Below are positions 27,863 through 37,707 of a stretch of DNA of 64,000 nt, piece after piece. The stretch comes from Microcella indica (lineage in GTDB: Bacteria; Actinomycetota; Actinomycetes; Actinomycetales; Microbacteriaceae). Position 1 is the stretch's first letter. Each line of letters opens with the position of its first letter. The notes beneath the pieces were generated by a model. The model was not told the origin of the DNA and ran no database searches. It worked only from the letters and a program-made list of their open reading frames with translations. The translations under genes and the position numbers were made by a program. The DNA lies in NCBI RefSeq assembly GCF_013414345.1, contig NZ_CP058670.1, positions 1,116,001 to 1,180,000 on the forward strand, read 5' to 3'.

Positions 27863-29522
27863 CCCAATAGTCGATGTTCAAACTTGCGACGTCCGCAGGT
27901 TTGACATCCTCTCCCGCGCGCACGCTGGCCTGATAGGCCAGCGCTGCCGCGTGGAGGTTCGGGTCGAGCAGCGCATCGAACGGCTCGCCGTGCTCTGCCG
28001 TCACAGTGTCGACGTTCTCGATCTCGTAGACGTGGATGCGCTCGAAGAACGCCTGGTTGCAGATGCGTCGGAGTGAGTCGTCAATGCTCATGTAGATCGC
28101 ATGCATGTCACACGCCAGAGCAAGGCAGTCTTCGAGGTGCGCCTTGGCCTGGTCGTACTCGATCTGCCCCGCGTCGATCTGCGCGTCGAGAAACACCAAC
28201 CGCCTCGCTATGCGGTCCTGTTCTTCTTTGAGGAGATCAAGCGGGACCGCTCCGGCGTGGTGGGCGTGGAGCAGGCTGCGGCGTTCGTCGCGGAGCTCGT
28301 CGCGCTCTGCGGCGAGGGTATGTCGTGCTGCTTTGTTCGCGGTGTGGAGGTCATCGAACTGGCGCACGAGCATCTGCCTGAGCGCGGTGACGATGTGCTC
28401 GGGTATCTGCACGCGCCGGTAGTAGTCCTCGACCTGGTGTTCGATGTGCTCGATCGGCATGGCCTGACGGACACAGTTCGTGCGTTTGGAGTGCCGGCCT
28501 GCGCAGATAAAATACGGGTAGACGATGCCCTTCCCATTCTTCGCGTGGGTGACCATGAGTCGGGAGCCGCAGTCGCCGCAGTACACGGACCCTTTCAGAT
28601 AGTGCTCGTGGGTCTGGGTCTTCTCCCCAGAGACTTGGTGCGCGGTGAGGACGTTCTGCACCCGGTACCAGAGCTCCGCGCTCACGAGCCGTTCGTGGAG
28701 CCCGTCGTAGCGTGCGCCCCGGAAGATCACGTCGCCCTTGTAGTACGGGTTGGAGAGCATCTGCTGGATCGTGGACAACCCCGGCGCTTTCGCTGGCCGC
28801 TTCGGGGTCGGCACGCTCGTGAGGCCGCGGTCGATGAGTTCGCTGTGCAGCATCGAGGTCGAGTAGTTTCCCGTCGCGTACGCCTCGAACGCCCACCGCA
28901 CCAGCGCCGCGCGCTCCGGGTCAGGAATCACGGTGGGAACGTCGCGGCCGAGCTCGTCACGCTTGTGGACGTTGAGGTACCCGATGGGTGCACGGCCGAC
29001 AGTACCGCCGGTGGCGGCTTTCTGAGTCATGCCTTTGGCGACCTCGCTGGCGAGGTTTCGGGAGTAGAACTCCGCGATCGTGGACATGATGCCGTGCAAC
29101 AGCATCCCCGACGGCGTCTCATCGATGTTCTCTGTCGCGGACACGAGGATCACGCCAGCGTCTTTGAGGGCGAGGTGGATCGCGACATCGTCGGCACGGT
29201 TACGGGCGAGGCGGTCGACCTTGTGGACGATGCAGTACGCGACCTGGTGGGTCTTGACGTACTCGATCATCCGCATCAGCTCGGGCCGGTCGGCCTTGCG
29301 CGCGGACTCTCCCGCGTCGATGAACTCCTCAACCACGATCGCGTTCAGGTCGCGGGCTTTGCGGAGGTTCGCGTCGCGTTGCGCGGGGATGGAGAATCCC
29401 TCATCGCGGCCGCCGCGCTCTGCCTGCTCCTTGGTGGAGACACGCAGATAAGAGACAGCGAGGGTGGTGGTCTCGCCAAGTCGGTCGATGCTGGTGGGTG
29501 GCGCCGGGGGTGCCAAAGTCAT
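27822..29522 (-). CDS. Large serine recombinase (integrase)
   Basis: The 566-residue site-specific recombinase would integrate and excise the element. The N-terminal resolvase domain has the nucleophile serine in SYLRVSTKEQ (Ser29), with VHKVDRLARNRADD and the following recombinase domain (RAPIGYLNV). A zinc-ribbon has CGDCGSR with later cysteines in FICAGRH and TNCV. A coiled-coil stretch follows (residues ~410-470). The stop codon TAA is formed by the anticodon loop of tRNA-Val on the opposite strand, so the last ~13 residues (GPDGLEPPTSSV) are antisense tRNA. Confidence 0.93.
   Translation of the reverse strand: MTLAPPAPPTSIDRLGETTTLAVSYLRVSTKEQAERGGRDEGFSIPAQRDANLRKARDLNAIVVEEFIDAGESARKADRPELMRMIEYVKTHQVAYCIVHKVDRLARNRADDVAIHLALKDAGVILVSATENIDETPSGMLLHGIMSTIAEFYSRNLASEVAKGMTQKAATGGTVGRAPIGYLNVHKRDELGRDVPTVIPDPERAALVRWAFEAYATGNYSTSMLHSELIDRGLTSVPTPKRPAKAPGLSTIQQMLSNPYYKGDVIFRGARYDGLHERLVSAELWYRVQNVLTAHQVSGEKTQTHEHYLKGSVYCGDCGSRLMVTHAKNGKGIVYPYFICAGRHSKRTNCVRQAMPIEHIEHQVEDYYRRVQIPEHIVTALRQMLVRQFDDLHTANKAARHTLAAERDELRDERRSLLHAHHAGAVPLDLLKEEQDRIARRLVFLDAQIDAGQIEYDQAKAHLEDCLALACDMHAIYMSIDDSLRRICNQAFFERIHVYEIENVDTVTAEHGEPFDALLDPNLHAAALAYQASVRAGEDVKPADVASLNIDYWVGPDGLEPPTSSV
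27857..27865 (+). other. Candidate left attachment-site core at the tRNA-Val 3' end
   Basis: GGCCCACCC at the tRNA 3' end recurs at 43431-43439, where core-type sequence resumes. The nine-base identity is short, so the pair is only a candidate attL/attR core. Confidence 0.3.
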
Positions 29523-29715
29523 GAGTCGTGCTTCCTCTCACCGATGGGTGGGAGCCAACGTGACGGCGAAGCGTCACGCGGTGCGACTCGTAAACGGGAA
29601 ACACGTCCGCCGGTAAGAAACCGGGGTAAGCCACAAGGGCAAAGAGACTGCGCACCCGGCCTGTGAAGACCGTGGCGTCGGGTGGGGCTGCTGCACGGAT
29701 AGGTGACAGTTTCGG

Positions 29716-30591
29716 TTAGGCCGCGAGGGCCACGGTGTTGGTCATGATTGTCTCGAACTCGATCGGTGTCAATCGACCCAGGCGCGCTTGTCGGCGTCGC
29801 CGGTGATAGGTCCTCTCGATCCAGGTGATGATCGCGATGCGCAGGTCGTCACGGGTTGCCCAGGAGCGGCGGTTGAGGACGTTGTTCTGCAGCAGGCTGA
29901 AGAAGCTCTCCATGGCTGCGTTGTCGCCGGCAGCTCCGACGCGACCCATCGATCCGATGAGGTTGTGGCGGCGCAGGGTGAGGGCGAATTTCCTGGATCG
30001 AAATTGCGATCCTCGATCCGAGTGGACGATGCAGCCAGCGACTTTGCCGCGCCGGGCGACGGCGTTCTCCAACGCTCGTACGGCCAGTGAGGCCTTCATG
30101 CGGGAGTCCATGGCGTAGCCCACGATGCGGTTGCTGAAGACATCTTTGATCGCGCAGAGGTAGAGCTTGTTCTGCCTCGTGCGATGTTCGGTGATGTCCA
30201 CTAGCCACAGCCGGTTGGGTGCATCGGCGGTGAAGTCGCGCAGGACGTGGTCGTCGAACACGGGCGGGCCGGGCCTGCCTGCTTTCCCGTTGCGCTTCTT
30301 GCCGAACACCGACCACACCCGATTTTCGGAGCATCGGCGCCACACGGTGCGTTCCGAGACCGCGAAGCCGGCATCTCGCACCTCGTCGGCGATGAGGCGA
30401 TACCCGAACTCGGGGTCGTCGGCGTGGGCGTCGATGATCGCGTTGACCAGGTGAGCTTGAGTCCACTCGGTGGAGGTGATCGGCTGTCGTAGCCACCGAT
30501 AGAACGGTTGCCGTGCGATCTTCAGCACCCGACACGTCACCGCGACGGGGATCCCGTCGGCGGCCAGCTCGCGGACGAGCGGGTACATCAT
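29716..30591 (-). CDS. IS3-family transposase OrfB (copy A)
   Basis: The 291-residue integrase-core protein carries the DDE triad: the first Asp in LWLVDITEH, the second in VHSDRGSQFRS and the Glu in NAAMESFFSLLQ. Its ATG overlaps the OrfA stop (AAAATGATG), a usual arrangement for translational coupling or -1 frameshifting to make OrfAB. It looks intact. Confidence 0.94.
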   Translation of the reverse strand: MMYPLVRELAADGIPVAVTCRVLKIARQPFYRWLRQPITSTEWTQAHLVNAIIDAHADDPEFGYRLIADEVRDAGFAVSERTVWRRCSENRVWSVFGKKRNGKAGRPGPPVFDDHVLRDFTADAPNRLWLVDITEHRTRQNKLYLCAIKDVFSNRIVGYAMDSRMKASLAVRALENAVARRGKVAGCIVHSDRGSQFRSRKFALTLRRHNLIGSMGRVGAAGDNAAMESFFSLLQNNVLNRRSWATRDDLRIAIITWIERTYHRRRRQARLGRLTPIEFETIMTNTVALAA

Positions 30592-30881
30592 TTTGCCGGC
30601 AGGTTCGCCTGCGACAAATAGGCGGCCGCTCGGCGCAGCACCTCGTTCTCCTGCTCCAGCAGACGGTTCCGCTTACGCAGTTCACGCAGCTCACCGGCCT
30701 CGGTCGCGGTGACTCCTGGACGGCGGGATTCTTCGACGTCGGCTTGGCGCAGCCAGTTCTGCAGACAGGTCTCGCTGATGCCGAAGTCGGCCGCGACCCG
30801 TTTCAGGGTCACACCATCTTCACGGCGTCGGGCGACGGCTACGACATCGTCGCGGAACTCACGGGGATAGGGCTTGGGCAT
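30588..30881 (-). CDS. IS3-family transposase OrfA (copy A)
   Basis: The 97-residue protein has a helix-turn-helix (LKRVAADFGISETCLQNWL, residues ~26-44) followed by a leucine-zipper-like coiled coil (ELRKRNRLLEQENEVLRRA). It binds the element ends and joins OrfB after frameshifting. It appears intact. Confidence 0.92.
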   Translation of the reverse strand: MPKPYPREFRDDVVAVARRREDGVTLKRVAADFGISETCLQNWLRQADVEESRRPGVTATEAGELRELRKRNRLLEQENEVLRRAAAYLSQANLPAK

Positions 30882-31009
30882 GATGACATCCTCCCAGCGG
30901 CACCTTCCGGCACCACAGATCAGGTGTCACCTAACCGTGCAGCAGCCCCGGGTGGCTCACAATCAACCGGCGTGGTGCGAGTGGGGTCGAAACAACCGAA
31001 GACTGGGAG

Positions 31010-31040
31010 GACTTCGTTGTCTAGCACGTAGCTACGAATG
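31010..31040 (+). other. Candidate transfer origin / nic region upstream of the relaxase gene
   Basis: TTGTCTA at 31017-31023 resembles the TTGTCT/A nick region of R388-type MobF plasmids and is followed at once by the perfect palindrome CGTAGCTACG (31027-31036). The site lies ~50 bp before the relaxase start, a usual place for oriT. The match is short and from memory. Confidence 0.35.
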
Positions 31041-32945
31041 AGTTCATGCTCGCAATGTCCACCTGGACGGTGTGACGGTTTCGATGCGGGTGATGTCAGC
31101 CGGTGACGGCTACAAGTACCTCCTGCGCACGGTCGCCACCGGTGACGTCGACCGCGTGCTCTCCACACCACTCACGAAGTACTACACCGAGGAAGGAACA
31201 CCGCCCGGGCGGTGGATAGGGTCAGCCGTCACCGCACTCGGTGACGGTTCGATCGCTGTCGGCGATGAGGTTTCCGAGGCGCAGCTTCAACGTCTGATCG
31301 GTCAAGGTCGAGACCCGGTCACTGACCAGGCGCTCGGGAGCCCGTATCGGAAGTACCCGACCGTGACCGAGCGGATCGAGCGCCGCACCGCACGCCTTGA
31401 CATTCACCTCCCCGTGACTGAGCGTGCCGAAGCCGTCGCTGCAATCGAGGTTGAGGAGAGCGCACGGGGCGCGCGGAAGGCGGTTGCGGGGTTCGATTTC
31501 ACGTTCTCGATTCCGAAGTCCGCGTCGGTGCTGTGGGCTGTGTCGGACGCGGGGACGCAATCGCTGATTGCGGATGCGCATCATGCGGCGGTTGCGGAGA
31601 TGGTTGCGTTCATCGAGCGCGAGATTGCTGCAACCCGTGTCGGCGCGACAGGACGCAATGGAGCGGTTGCGCAAGCCGATGTCTCCGGGGTGATCGCGAC
31701 CGCGTTCGATCACTACGACTCACGTGCGGGCGATCCGCACCTGCACACGCATGTGGTGATCTCGAACAAGGTGCAGACCGTCCACGACGGCAAATGGCGC
31801 TCCCTCGACGGGCGGCCCCTGCACGCCGCCACCGTTGCGCTCTCCGAACTGCACGAAGCCGTCTTCGCTGACCACCTCACCCGCACGTTCGGGGTCGAGT
31901 GGGAAGCCCGAGACATGGGACGCGACCGCAACCCCGCCTGGGCGATCACGAAGGTGCCGGAGATGCTGGTGGCCGAGTTCTCGTCCCGGTCCCGGCAGAT
32001 AGACGAGGAGAAGAACCGTCTCATCGCCGAGTACGTCGCCCGCCACGGCAGACAACCATCACTCGCAACAATCATCAAACTGCGTGCTCAAGCGACATTG
32101 GCGACGCGCCCCGAGAAACAGGTCCGGTCCCTCGCGCACCTCACCGGTGAGTGGCGGAAACGGGCGTCGCACCTCCTCGATGAAGACGCCACCCGCTGGG
32201 CCCGCACCGTCACCGCAAACGACACACCACTGCTGCTGCGCGCGGACGACATGCCGGTGGACATGATCGACTCGCTAGGGCGCAGCGTGGTCGAGGCGGT
32301 CGGTGAGAAGCGGTCGACCTGGCGGAAGTGGAACCTCACCGCCGAGGCCGCACGCCAGACCATGCCTTACAGATTCGCGACCACGCAAGATCGTGAGGCG
32401 ATCGTCGGGATGGTCGTCGATGCCGCGGAACGCGCGTCGATTCGGCTGACACCGCCGGAACTGGCCTCGAGTCCTGCCGTGTTCCGCAGGTCCGATGACA
32501 CCAGCAGGTTCCGACCAGTGGGATCAACGGTCTACTCATCACCGGGCATCCTCGCCGCAGAAGATCGGCTCCTCGACCGCGCCCGCAGCACCACTGCACC
32601 CGCGGTTCCGATGGAGACCATCGAGAAGGTCACCCGGCGCCCGGATCGTGAGGGACGCTTCCTCAGCGATGATCAGGCCACAGCACTTACCGGGGTGGCA
32701 ATCTCCGGTCGGGCTGTCGATGTGCTCGTCGGCCCGGCCGGTGCCGGGAAGACTACGGCGATGCGCGCCTTGCGCACCGCGTGGGAGCGTGAGCATAGGC
32801 GTGGCAGCGTCGTCGGCCTCGCACCGTCGGCGGTGGCCGCGCAGGTCCTTGCCGATGATCTCGGTATCCGGACGGAGAACACCGCGAAGTGGTGGCAAGA
32901 CCACTGGCCTGACCCCGTGTTTCGGTCCACGCCGTTTGGGAGTCG

Positions 32946-33749
32946 TCACGGGTTTCGATGCGTGCAGTCCCGAGCATAGGCCGCCGGGGTCCGGTAGCCG
33001 AGCGCGGAGTGGCGACGGCCATGGTTGTAGTCCCTTTTCCAGTCGCCGATCACGACCCGGGCATGGTGCAGGCTGTAGAAACTGTTCAGGTTCAAACACT
33101 CGTCGCGAATGCGGGAGTTGAACGATTCCACGTAGCCGTTGCGCCACGGCTGGCCCGGCGGAATGTAGGAGATCCCCACCGAGTCGTTCGCCCAGTCGGC
33201 GAGGGTTTGGGAGACGAACTCGGGCCCGTTGTCGCACCGCAACACAGTCGGCAGGCCACGGTGGGCGACGATGCGCTCCAGTTCGTCCACGAGCCGGTCG
33301 GCGGTGATCGAGCGCTCCACGAGCCCGCCGACGCATTCGCGGGTGTGCTCATCGATGATCGAGGCGATCTTCAGGTTGCGACCGTTCTCGGTGGCATCGA
33401 ACTGGAAATCCACCGCCCACACCGTGTTAGGCGCGTCAGCCGGGATAGGTTCAGCGGTGGAGGCGCCGACGCGTTTGCGGCGACGACGCACGATCACCCG
33501 CAGGCCTTCCTCACGCCAGAGCCGTTGGATCTTCTTGACGTTCACCACCCAGCCCTCACCGACGGCGTCGGCGTGGGCGTTGCGGTAGCCGCGCCGAGGA
33601 TGAGTCTTCGCCCACGCTCGCAGCCACGTCCGCAATGCAGCGTCTGGGTCGGCGCAGGTCTCCGAGACCAAGGGTCGGCGCCAGGCCGATCTGCTCAGCC
33701 CGACCAGACGACACGCCATCCGCTCACTGATGTCGAACACGCTCAGCAA
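32946..33749 (-). CDS. IS407-group transposase OrfB (copy 1)
   Basis: This DDE integrase-core protein has Asp in VWAVDFQFD, Asp in LRCDNGPEF and Glu in RNGYVESFNSRIRDE. The codon given as start (TTG, 33749) is only the first possible one; the frame is open further upstream, and the natural product is probably an OrfAB fusion made by -1 frameshifting near the OrfA stop (CTTTTAG). Confidence 0.93.
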   Translation of the reverse strand: MLSVFDISERMACRLVGLSRSAWRRPLVSETCADPDAALRTWLRAWAKTHPRRGYRNAHADAVGEGWVVNVKKIQRLWREEGLRVIVRRRRKRVGASTAEPIPADAPNTVWAVDFQFDATENGRNLKIASIIDEHTRECVGGLVERSITADRLVDELERIVAHRGLPTVLRCDNGPEFVSQTLADWANDSVGISYIPPGQPWRNGYVESFNSRIRDECLNLNSFYSLHHARVVIGDWKRDYNHGRRHSALGYRTPAAYARDCTHRNP

Positions 33750-33781
33750 GTGACGGATCGCGGCGCGGCGTCTGCCCGGGC

Positions 33782-34066
33782 CTAAAAGTTTCCCTCTGCC
33801 AGCTCCTTCAACGCCGCCTTCTCCAGCTCCGCCTCAGCCAGCAGTCGCTTCAAGGTCGCGTTCTGTTTCTCGAGCTCTTTGAGCCGTTTCGCGTCTTCTG
33901 CTTTCAGGCCGCCGTATTGGTTGCGCCACCGGTAGTAGGTCTGCTCCGACACGCCGAGCTCCCGGCAGGCAGCTGCAACGTCGCCGCCATCGGCCAGGAC
34001 ACGGTCAGCGATGCCGAGCTTGCGAACGATCTGTTCCGGCGTGTGCCGGCGCCTTCTCGTGGTCAT
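33782..34066 (-). CDS. IS407-group transposase OrfA (copy 1)
   Basis: The 94-residue protein starts MTTRRRRHTPEQIVRKL, has a helix-turn-helix with CRELGVSEQTYYRWRNQYGG, and a C-terminal coiled coil (KRLKELEKQNATLKRLL). The ATG at 34066 is preferred to the longer frame because it begins the conserved domain. Confidence 0.92.
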   Translation of the reverse strand: MTTRRRRHTPEQIVRKLGIADRVLADGGDVAAACRELGVSEQTYYRWRNQYGGLKAEDAKRLKELEKQNATLKRLLAEAELEKAALKELAEGNF

Positions 34067-34542
34067 GATGAATCCAGTCTTCCTCCCCGACGAGCGGGGC
34101 AACAAGACGACTCTCATAACGAACGGACCGAAAATCTGGGGTCAGGCCACCACCAGAACGCCGGCGCGTCGTTCCGTAATGGGCAGCTCGTGATCGTGGA
34201 CGAAGCATCTCTCGCCGGCGCCCTTTCGCTCGACCGGATCACGGCGCACGCGGTAGAGGTCGGGGCGAAGGTGCTGCTCGTGGGTGACTGGGCGCAACTG
34301 CAATCCGTCACCGTCGGCGGCGCATTCTCCCTCCTCGTGCACGACCGCGACGATGCCCCGGAACTGGTCGATGTCCACCGCTTCGTCAACGCATGGGAGA
34401 AGACGGCCACCCTTGATCTCCGCCACGGTCACCCAGAAGCCATAGATGCCTACGCCGAACATGGCCGCATCACCGGCGGCGACACTGAGGCGATGATTGA
34501 CGCCGCCTACACTGCCTGGCGCGACGACACCCTCAGCGGAAA

Positions 34543-35950
34543 GTGGAGTCCCACATAGTGGTGTAACGCACGGTGGTCGCGCACGTCGTTGCTGACGTGG
34601 ACGCGGTCACCGTGTGATCCTTCGAGAAGTCTCTTACCTCCACTCGAAAGGCATCAACACGATGACCGCTCCACACATTGTCGACCCTGCGACCGTTCTG
34701 GGTGAAGCCCTCTCGGAGGCGTCGCCGGATTTGATGAGGCATTTGCTGCAGACCATGATCAACGCCCTGCTGTCCGCTGATGCCGACGCTGTGGTCGGCG
34801 CCGAGTGGGGCAAGCCCAGCCCTGATCGGGTGACGCACCGCAACGGCTACCGGCACCGTGACCTGGACACTCGCATCGGCACGATCGATGTCGCGATCCC
34901 GAAACTACGATCGGGCACCTACTTTCCGGAGTGGCTGCTGGAGCGCAGGAAACGCTCCGAGGCGGCTCTGATCACCGTGATTGCCGACTGCTACCTCGCC
35001 GGGGTGAGCACCCGGCGGATGGACAAGCTGGTGAAGACTCTCGGCATCAACGCTCTATCGAAGTCGCAGGTCTCGCGGATGGCTGCCGAGCTCGACGAGC
35101 AGGTTGCCGACTTCCGGCACCGGTCTTTGGTCGAGGCGGGCCCGTTCACGTTCGTGGCTGCCGACGCTCTCACGATGAAGGTTCGCGAGGGCGGCCGGGT
35201 GGTGAACACGGTCGTGCTGATCGCCACCGGGGTCAACGGCGACGGCCGCCGGGAAGTCCTCGGCCTGCAGACGGCCACGAGCGAGACCGGGTCGGCGTGG
35301 AATGCGTTCTTCGCCGACCTCGTCGCCCGCGGGCTCACCGGCGTGCAGCTCGTCACCAGTGACGCGCACGCCGGCTTAAAGGACGCGATCGCAGCGAACC
35401 TGCCCGGCGCCACCTGGCAACGCTGCCGCACCCACTACGCGGCGAACCTGATGAGCGTGACCCCGAAGAGCATGTGGCCGGCGGTGAAGGCGATGCTGCA
35501 CTCCGTCTATGACCAGCCCACCGCCTCCGACGTCCACGCCCAGTTCGATCGGACCCTGGATTACGTCGCCGAGAAGCTCCCCGCGGTCGCCGAGCACCTC
35601 GATACCGCTCGGGCCGACATTCTCGCCTTCACCGAGTTCCCCAAAGATGTCTGGTCGCAGATCTGGTCGAACAATCCCAACGAGCGCCTCAACCGCGAGA
35701 TCCGCCGCCGCACCGACTCCGTGGGCATCTTCCCCAACCGCGACAGCGTCATCCGCCTGGTCGGCGGCGTTCTGGCCGAGCAGACCGATGAGTGGGCAGA
35801 GGGGCGCCGCTACTTGGGCCTGGAGGTCCTGGCACGCTCCCGCATGCGGGTGCTGCCCAACAACGGAGACGAGGTGGTCGCCGACACCTTCATCGCTCTC
35901 AGCGCCTAAAGCGAAGGATCAGCCGTTACACCACTTCCAGGGACTTGACC
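34543..35950 (+). mobile_element. IS256-family insertion sequence (in the relaxase gene)
   Basis: The 1,408-bp element is flanked by a 9-bp duplication CAGCGGAAA (34534-34542 and 35951-35959). Imperfect terminal inverted repeats share AGTCCC and then AGTGGTGTAACG. Removal restores the relaxase frame (…TLSGNATVLISDSND…). It lies in the same gene as IS407-group copy 1 but was a separate insertion. Confidence 0.94.
34662..35909 (+). CDS. IS256-family transposase
   Basis: The 415-residue mutator-type transposase has the DDE residues in FVAADALTMKVREGG, QLVTSDAHAGLKDAI and NNPNERLNREIRRRTD, and the CRTHYAANL zinc-like motif. The ATG at 34662 starts the family-typical N-terminus; 16 upstream codons are also open. 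It looks complete and active. Confidence 0.95.
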   Translation: MTAPHIVDPATVLGEALSEASPDLMRHLLQTMINALLSADADAVVGAEWGKPSPDRVTHRNGYRHRDLDTRIGTIDVAIPKLRSGTYFPEWLLERRKRSEAALITVIADCYLAGVSTRRMDKLVKTLGINALSKSQVSRMAAELDEQVADFRHRSLVEAGPFTFVAADALTMKVREGGRVVNTVVLIATGVNGDGRREVLGLQTATSETGSAWNAFFADLVARGLTGVQLVTSDAHAGLKDAIAANLPGATWQRCRTHYAANLMSVTPKSMWPAVKAMLHSVYDQPTASDVHAQFDRTLDYVAEKLPAVAEHLDTARADILAFTEFPKDVWSQIWSNNPNERLNREIRRRTDSVGIFPNRDSVIRLVGGVLAEQTDEWAEGRRYLGLEVLARSRMRVLPNNGDEVVADTFIALSA

Positions 35951-37707
35951 CAGCGGAAATGCGACTGTGTTGATCTCGGACTCAAACGACTCCGTGAACG
36001 CGCTGAACCAACGCGCCCGCGCCGACTTCATCCTTTATGGCACCGTGGACGCCCGCCGCGAAGTCGCCCTCCAAGGCGACGCGCGTGCCGGTGTGGGTGA
36101 CACGATCATCACCCGCAAGAACGACCGCCGGCTCCGCACCCCGCGAGGGTGGGTACGCAATGGTGACCGCTGGATAGTCACCAACATCCGAGACGACGGA
36201 TCACTCACTGCACGCCGCGCGAACAGTCGCGGCACCGTGATCCTCCCCGCCGACTACGTCTCCGATCACATCGATCTGGGATACGCAGTCACGGCACATA
36301 GGGCGCAAGGAATCACGACCGACACCTCGCATGTTCTTGTTGATTCGTCTACGACGCGGGAGAACCTGTATGTCGCGATGACCCGCGGCCGGCACGCGAA
36401 TCTCGCCTACGTCGCCACCGACCGCCCCGACGACAGTCACACCTCACCGCATCCTGCGGATGATCCGGATTCGACTGCACGGAGCGTGCTCTACGGGGTG
36501 CTGCAGCACGTCGGCGCCGAGCTCTCCGCGCACGAAACGATCACCGCCGAACAAGAGGTCTGGGGGTCGGTGGCGCAGCTCGCGGCCGAGTACGAGACAA
36601 TCGCGCAAGCCGCACAACACGACCGCTTCGCCACCCTCATCCGCGAATCCGGCCTCACTCGGGAGGAAGCAGAAGACACGATCCACTCCGACGCCTTCGG
36701 GGCACTCACCGCCGAACTGCGAAGGGCGGAAGCGAACCACCACAGCATCGACGCCCTCATGCCGCGCCTTGTCGCAGCACGCGGCTTCGGCGACGCCGAC
36801 GACATCGCCTCCGTACTCCATCACCGACTCGCCCGCGCAACCACCAAACCCGCCGGCTCCGGGCGCACCCGCAAGGCACCCCGACTCATCGCCGGCCTCA
36901 TCCCCGAAGCCACCGGGCCCATGAGTACCGAGATGCGGAAAGCCCTCACAGAACGGCGCGAGCTGATCGAACAACGCGCCGTGGCTGTCCTCGACCAGGC
37001 TCTCACCGGGCAGCAGGAATGGGCGCTCGCACTCGTAAGCACGCTGGCTGAGGCGAGAGCCGCGACGACCTGGAAACAGCAGGCGAGAACCGTGGCCGCG
37101 TATCGTGACCGCTACGGCATCACCACGCGCACGCCGCTCGGCCCAGCACCCGACAACGACGCGCAGAAGATCGACGCCGCACGAGCGAGAGCCGCTCTCG
37201 CAAGGCTCCGCGACCTCGCTGGTGCCGAAGGACACGACGACCCGGCACGGACGGTGCGCCGTGAAGGTGCGAGCCGGGGCCTGTGACCCCGTTGCCCTTC
37301 CGAATGTCGCCGGTGCGTCGTACCCTTGGGGTGAGGCGGATTTCTCCTTGATATGACGCTCCCCGGGCCAGGCCGCAAGGCCACTCACACACGCACCGCC
37401 TCCGACACTTCGTCGTGCATGTGAGAGGAAACCCCGTCATGATCCGCCAGCTCTGGACCCTCAGCGTCCACATCCGCGCATTCCTGCGCCGTTACATGCC
37501 CACCAACATCCTCCTCGACGCCATCCGCACAAGGCGAGGCCTGAAATGGGGCGTGCCAGCGATACTCCTCGCCGCGCCCTACCTCCTGGCCGCGAGCACC
37601 TTCACCACCCTCATCGCAGACGGCGGCCCCGGATGGCTCAACCTCCTCGTCCTGCTCTGCCTGTGGTGGCCTGACCCCGTGTTTCGGTCCACGCCGTTTG
37701 GGAGTCG

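Larger units (their letters stand above)
29684..30949 (-). mobile_element. IS3-family insertion sequence (copy A)
   Basis: Terminal inverted repeats GGGGCTGCTGCACGG begin at 29684 and, inverted, end at 30949; they continue as (A/T)TAGGTGACA. A 4-bp target duplication GGGT lies at 29680-29683 and 30950-30953. Length is 1,266 bp, with two overlapping frames. It sits between the recombinase and relaxase genes and breaks no recognised gene. Confidence 0.92.
32905..34149 (-). mobile_element. IS3-family, IS407-group insertion sequence, copy 1 (in the relaxase gene)
   Basis: The 1,245-bp element has ends TGGCCTGACCCC...GGGGTCAGGCCA and a 4-bp duplication CCAC (32901-32904 and 34150-34153), the duplication size usual for the IS407 group. 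Copy 2 at 37667-38911 has the same length and encodes identical proteins. Precise removal restores the relaxase frame (…QDHQNAGASF…). Confidence 0.95.
31072..37286 (+). pseudogene. MobF/TraA-type conjugative relaxase, split by two insertion sequences
   Basis: Joining 31072-32904, 34154-34542 and 35960-37286 (one copy of each target duplication kept) gives one open frame of 1,182 residues. The first part carries the relaxase domain with the three-histidine motif DPHLHTHVV (residues 221-229), candidate nicking tyrosines in TKYY (37-38), and helicase Walker A GPAGAGKTT (~553). The second has VIVDEASLAG. The third has YAVTAHRAQGIT and a helical C-terminus. The native enzyme nicks oriT and unwinds DNA. 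The first fragment ends in IS sequence after ~612 native residues and so loses most of the helicase; residual nicking is possible. Confidence 0.92.
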
